From Saccharothrix sp. (lineage in GTDB: Bacteria; Actinomycetota; Actinomycetes; Mycobacteriales; Pseudonocardiaceae): a stretch of DNA of 64,000 bases. The position numbers and the translations under genes were made by a program. Numbering within the stretch: position 1 is the first letter of the stretch; the number at the start of each line of letters is the position of its first letter. The DNA lies in assembly GCF_031180885.1 (NCBI RefSeq), contig NZ_JAPSLK010000024.1, positions 1-64,000 of the forward strand, in the 5' to 3' direction. Positions 60,948 to 64,000 of the stretch are shown here, in pieces. The notes below the pieces were generated by a model, which worked only from the letters and a program-made list of their open reading frames with translations, did no database searches and was not told where the DNA came from.

Positions 60948-62885
60948 ATGGGCGATGACCGCGAGGAGTTCAACCGGTACTGCGACGTCACCATGCGGGG
61001 TGGGGCGGCCAGTGGGGTCGTGTACCCGTGGGCGGTCGTCGAGTTGGCTCGGCACTACCGGTTCCGGTCGTTGGGGGGCGCTTCGGCCGGGGCCATCGCC
61101 GCGGCCTTCACCGCCGCCGCCGAGAAGGGCCGGGACGACGGCGGGTTCGGCAAGCTGGAGGACGTCATCCGGTGGTTCGCCGCGCCGGACTGGCGGCTGG
61201 CCCAGCTCTTCCAGCCCAGCGAGCACACCCGCAAGCTCTACCGGATCGTCGCCGCCTCCATGCAGTCCCGCGACACCACCGGCCGCAGCGCCACCACCTG
61301 CCTCGTCCTCGCCCTCCTGGGCGCGATCGGGTTCCGGGCCAAGGTCGCGCTCGGCCTGGTGCTCGCGCTGTGGCTGGTCGGACCGTTCGCCTGGTTCCTC
61401 GCGCTGGACTGGGGAACCACGCCAACATGGGCACTGGTCGCGATCATCGTCACCGTGCTCCTCGTGGTCCCCAGCGTGCTCATTCGGGTCCGCCCCAAGC
61501 GCAGGACACGCAAGAACACCGCCCTGACCTGGCTGCGCCGCCTGGGCACCGCGGTACTGCTCGCCCTCCCGCTCATCCCGGTCTACCTGGCCACCCGCTG
61601 GACCACCCAGAGCCTGGCCTCCGCGGCCACCGCCACCGCCTGGTGGATGGTGCTCGCCTTCGCCTTCGTCAGCGCGGTCGCCACCACCTACCTCTTGGGC
61701 GCCAAGCGTTTCCTCACCACCAAGGCGCAGACCATCCACTTCGGACTGGTCCCCGGCACCGGCGAGTTCACCGCGAACTTCTGGGACCGCCGCTGCGGCG
61801 TCCCGCGCTCCACGGGCGTGCCGCCGATGAGCGACTGGTTCGCCGACCGCCTCGACGACCTGTCCGGCACGGAGAACCTGAGGTTCTCCCACCTCACCAC
61901 CAACCTCGTGCTGATGACGACCGACCTGTCCGAGGGCCGCCCCTACCGCCTGCCGTTCAGCGAGCCGTCGCCGGCCTGGCTCTACTGCACCAAGTGCCTC
62001 AACAACGTCGTCCCCCAGCGCATCACGGACACCCTCGACGGAACCGAAACCGAGCACACCTGCCCGTTGCACAAGGACAGCACCCTGCGCACCCTCCCGC
62101 AGGACCTGCCGGTGGCGCTGGCCGTGCGGATGAGCATGCCGATGCCGGGCCTGATCGCCGCCGTCCCGCTGTGTTGCGCGGAACCCGAGCCGCGCGTGCA
62201 CTGGTTCTCCGACGGCGGCGTCACCAGCAACTTCCCGATCCACTTCTTCGACAGCCTGCTGCCGCGCTGGCCCACGTTCGGCCTGACGCTCGGCCCGTTG
62301 CGGGACGGCGGGGACCCGGTGTGGCTGCCCGAACAGGACTCGTCCACCACCGGCACGCCCTACCGCGAGGTCTCCCGGCCGCTCCAGTTCGCCACCGCGA
62401 TCCTGGACACCATGCTGGACTGGCGCGACACCATGCAGTCCGCGCTGCCCGGCTACCGGGGCCGCATCGCGCACATCCGGCTGGCCGACGGCGAGGGCGG
62501 CACGAACCTGTTCATGACGCCCAAGACGATCCGCACCCTCGCCGAACGCGGCCGGCGCGCGGGCACGCTGCTGCGCGACCGGTTCACCGCCGACGACGCC
62601 GAGAAGACCGACCGCTACCGCTGGATCCGGATGCGGCTGGCCATGCGCGAGTACCAGCAGCTGGCCGCCCAGGCCAAGCAGCGCGCCGACCTGTACAAGG
62701 ACCTGGCCGACGACTACCCGATCCCCGAGGACCTGCACGAGTGGTTCGACACGCCGCCCGCCGGCGCCGACCCGCACGGCACCGACATCATCCTGACCCT
62801 GGACGGCCTGGCGGCGCTCAGGCCGGGCCCGTTCGACGGCGAACCGCCGGTGGACCCGGACCTGCGCCTCACGCCCCCGGAATAG
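60948..62885 (+). CDS. Patatin-like phospholipase with membrane insert
   Basis: 645 residues. Patatin elements: oxyanion loop RGGAASGVVYPWAV (17-30), nucleophile elbow GGASAG with Ser46, and catalytic Asp in FSDGGVTSNFPIHFF near residue 421. Between them residues about 113-255 form four hydrophobic helices, unusual for patatins. A CxxC/CxxH pair (CTKC near 346, CPLH near 371) may bind zinc. C-terminal 200 residues are helical. ATG has GAGGGAGG upstream. A membrane lipase effector is possible; no signalling partner gene is adjacent. Confidence 0.88.
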   Translation: MGDDREEFNRYCDVTMRGGAASGVVYPWAVVELARHYRFRSLGGASAGAIAAAFTAAAEKGRDDGGFGKLEDVIRWFAAPDWRLAQLFQPSEHTRKLYRIVAASMQSRDTTGRSATTCLVLALLGAIGFRAKVALGLVLALWLVGPFAWFLALDWGTTPTWALVAIIVTVLLVVPSVLIRVRPKRRTRKNTALTWLRRLGTAVLLALPLIPVYLATRWTTQSLASAATATAWWMVLAFAFVSAVATTYLLGAKRFLTTKAQTIHFGLVPGTGEFTANFWDRRCGVPRSTGVPPMSDWFADRLDDLSGTENLRFSHLTTNLVLMTTDLSEGRPYRLPFSEPSPAWLYCTKCLNNVVPQRITDTLDGTETEHTCPLHKDSTLRTLPQDLPVALAVRMSMPMPGLIAAVPLCCAEPEPRVHWFSDGGVTSNFPIHFFDSLLPRWPTFGLTLGPLRDGGDPVWLPEQDSSTTGTPYREVSRPLQFATAILDTMLDWRDTMQSALPGYRGRIAHIRLADGEGGTNLFMTPKTIRTLAERGRRAGTLLRDRFTADDAEKTDRYRWIRMRLAMREYQQLAAQAKQRADLYKDLADDYPIPEDLHEWFDTPPAGADPHGTDIILTLDGLAALRPGPFDGEPPVDPDLRLTPPE

Positions 62886-63675
62886 GCTTGCGGCCGACGC
62901 CGACGAACGCGCTGATGTAGGCGTCGTCGGAGTCCGGCCGCCACTCCGGCAGCGCCACCACGCCCGGCTCGACCACGTCGAACCCGGTGAAGAACGCCTC
63001 GATCTCGTCGTGCGACCGCAACGCCAGCGGGCTGTCGGTGCGGCGGTAGATCGCCTTGATGCGCTCGGTGTCCTGGAGGCCGTCCCGCGGCACCCCCTCC
63101 AGGCTGCCGTGCGACAGGGCTAGCCAACTGCCGGCCGGCAGGGCGTCGCGGTAGCGGGCCACCGCCTTGCCCGGCTCGTCCGAGTCCGGCACGAAGTGCA
63201 GCACCGCCACCATCAGCACCGCGATCGGCCGGTCGAAGTCGAGCACGTCCCGGGCGGCCTTGAGGACGGTGTCCACCTCGCGCAGGTCGGACTGGACCGC
63301 CGTGGCGAGGGGGTTGTCGGCCAGCAGGGCGTTGCTGTGCGCGACGGCGACCGGCTCGACGTCCACGTACAGCACGCGCGCCGAGGGGTTGGCCTGCTGG
63401 GCGATCTCGTGCACGTTGCCCACGGTCGGGATGCCCGAGCCGAGGTCGAGGAACTGGTCCACGCCCTGCTCCACCAGGTACCGCACGGCGCGGCGCAGGA
63501 AGGACCGGTTGGCACGGGCGGCGCCGGACATCCCGGGGTAGATCCGCTCCACCGACTGCGCGGCCTCGCGGTCCACCGCGAAGTTGTGCGACCCGCCCAG
63601 GAAGTAGTCGTACATCCGGGCCGCGCTCGGGCGGTCCAGGTCCACCGACGCCGGGACCCAGCTTGCCTGCTCCAT
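62869..63675 (-). CDS. SAM-dependent methyltransferase, DUF574 family
   Basis: 268 residues, the PF04672-type family abundant in actinomycetes. PSAARMYDYFLGGSHNFAVD and REAAQSVERIYPGMSGAARA are diagnostic; QFLDLGSGIPTVGNVHEIAQ is the SAM site; VDVEPVAVAHSNALL follows. Substrate unknown. ATG at 63673-63675, with GAGGGGAAG upstream. Convergent with the patatin gene, overlapping it by 17 bases. Confidence 0.93.
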   Translation of the reverse strand: MEQASWVPASVDLDRPSAARMYDYFLGGSHNFAVDREAAQSVERIYPGMSGAARANRSFLRRAVRYLVEQGVDQFLDLGSGIPTVGNVHEIAQQANPSARVLYVDVEPVAVAHSNALLADNPLATAVQSDLREVDTVLKAARDVLDFDRPIAVLMVAVLHFVPDSDEPGKAVARYRDALPAGSWLALSHGSLEGVPRDGLQDTERIKAIYRRTDSPLALRSHDEIEAFFTGFDVVEPGVVALPEWRPDSDDAYISAFVGVGRKPIPGA

Positions 63676-63748
63676 GCCACTTCCCCTCAACGATCGCGAC
63701 GCGCGTGATCGTCGCGGAGGGTCACACCGGGCACAACCCCTGAACGGG

Positions 63749-64000
63749 CTACGCCCCGGCTCGGAACGGGTTGGCGGGCTCGTCCGGTTGGCCGGTCAGC
63801 AGGCGGTCGACCAGGGCGGTCACCAGGTCGCGGCGCTGGTCGTCGGTGAGCAGGTCGGGCAGGGTCAGGCGCTCCACGATCAGCCAGTTGAGCGCCAGCC
63901 ACAGCAGGACGACCATCGTGCCGTCGCCGGGCAGGCCGGACTTCTCGTGGTAGTCGACGTTGAACTCCACGTCCTGGCGGATGCGGAGGGTGAGGACCTC
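63749..64000 (-). CDS. Unknown protein, 3' part (cut by window edge)
   Basis: 84 codons to the right edge, frame open throughout. MVVLLWLALNWLIVERLTLP is hydrophobic enough to be a buried or membrane helix; LTDDQRRDLVTALVDRLLTG and a short tail follow. It might be the end of a helical bacterial protein but no family is recognised. An internal GTG at 63970 is a possible but weakly supported start. Confidence 0.5.
   Translation of the reverse strand, partial: EVLTLRIRQDVEFNVDYHEKSGLPGDGTMVVLLWLALNWLIVERLTLPDLLTDDQRRDLVTALVDRLLTGQPDEPANPFRAGA

Overview
The window is chromosomal DNA of a high-GC actinomycete. Start codons are often GTG or TTG, many genes look leaderless, and gene content (IF2 with a Gly/Pro-rich N-terminus, DUF4439, DUF574 methyltransferase, ChlID-type chelatase, CbiG-CobJ fusion) fits Pseudonocardiales such as Saccharothrix, Lentzea or Actinosynnema. 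The genus is inferred, not shown.

Layout. 1-14.4 kb (minus strand) is the conserved translation and RNA block: rimP, nusA, ylxR, infB, ylxP, rbfA, nrnA, a MATE exporter, an MFS protein, truB, ribF, an HTH gene, thpR, rpsO and the start of pnp. A small membrane protein with a RHIM-like amyloid motif sits between truB and ribF. 14.5-24.8 kb holds a Tat-type lipoprotein, a DUF4439 protein, an aminotransferase, a hotdog protein, an SDR, YjbQ, two paralogous membrane-anchored proteins, a HAD phosphatase, a decayed NACHT-type gene and proS. 24.8-25.9 kb has no gene but contains two large hairpins and several repeat arrays. 26-34.8 kb carries yaaA, small genes, a GATase-like AraC regulator, a RIO kinase, a DEAD-box helicase and three regulators.

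35.7-47.6 kb is dominated by cobalamin biosynthesis: cobA, cbiG-cobJ' (truncated), cobL (CbiE part truncated), cobM, cobB, cobO and a ChlI/ChlD-type chelatase. A cobalamin riboswitch precedes the chelatase-cobO-cobB operon. A PIG-L deacetylase, secreted proteins and a repeat-rich 1-kb stretch interrupt the set. 47.6-64 kb is accessory: TetR/oxidoreductase pair, P450 opposite bioF, ElaA, three more trypsin-like secreted proteases, LysE exporter, M48 protease, hydrolase, a TARG1-like macro-domain protein behind a DNA-damage-type promoter, a class A-like serine hydrolase with LysR, an MBL-fold protein, gene debris, a patatin-like phospholipase with an inserted membrane domain, and a DUF574 methyltransferase.

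The most notable signals are: (1) the RHIM-like motif protein and the NACHT remnant, both suggestive of NLR-like signalling; (2) a 42-44 bp dispersed repeat whose head copies the spacing of the RecA-NDp (PafBC) promoter, one copy lying in frame inside the chelatase gene, while a perfect stand-alone promoter of this type drives the macro-domain gene; (3) a second repeat family that supplies the 3' end and stop codon of two genes; (4) truncated corrinoid methyltransferase domains.
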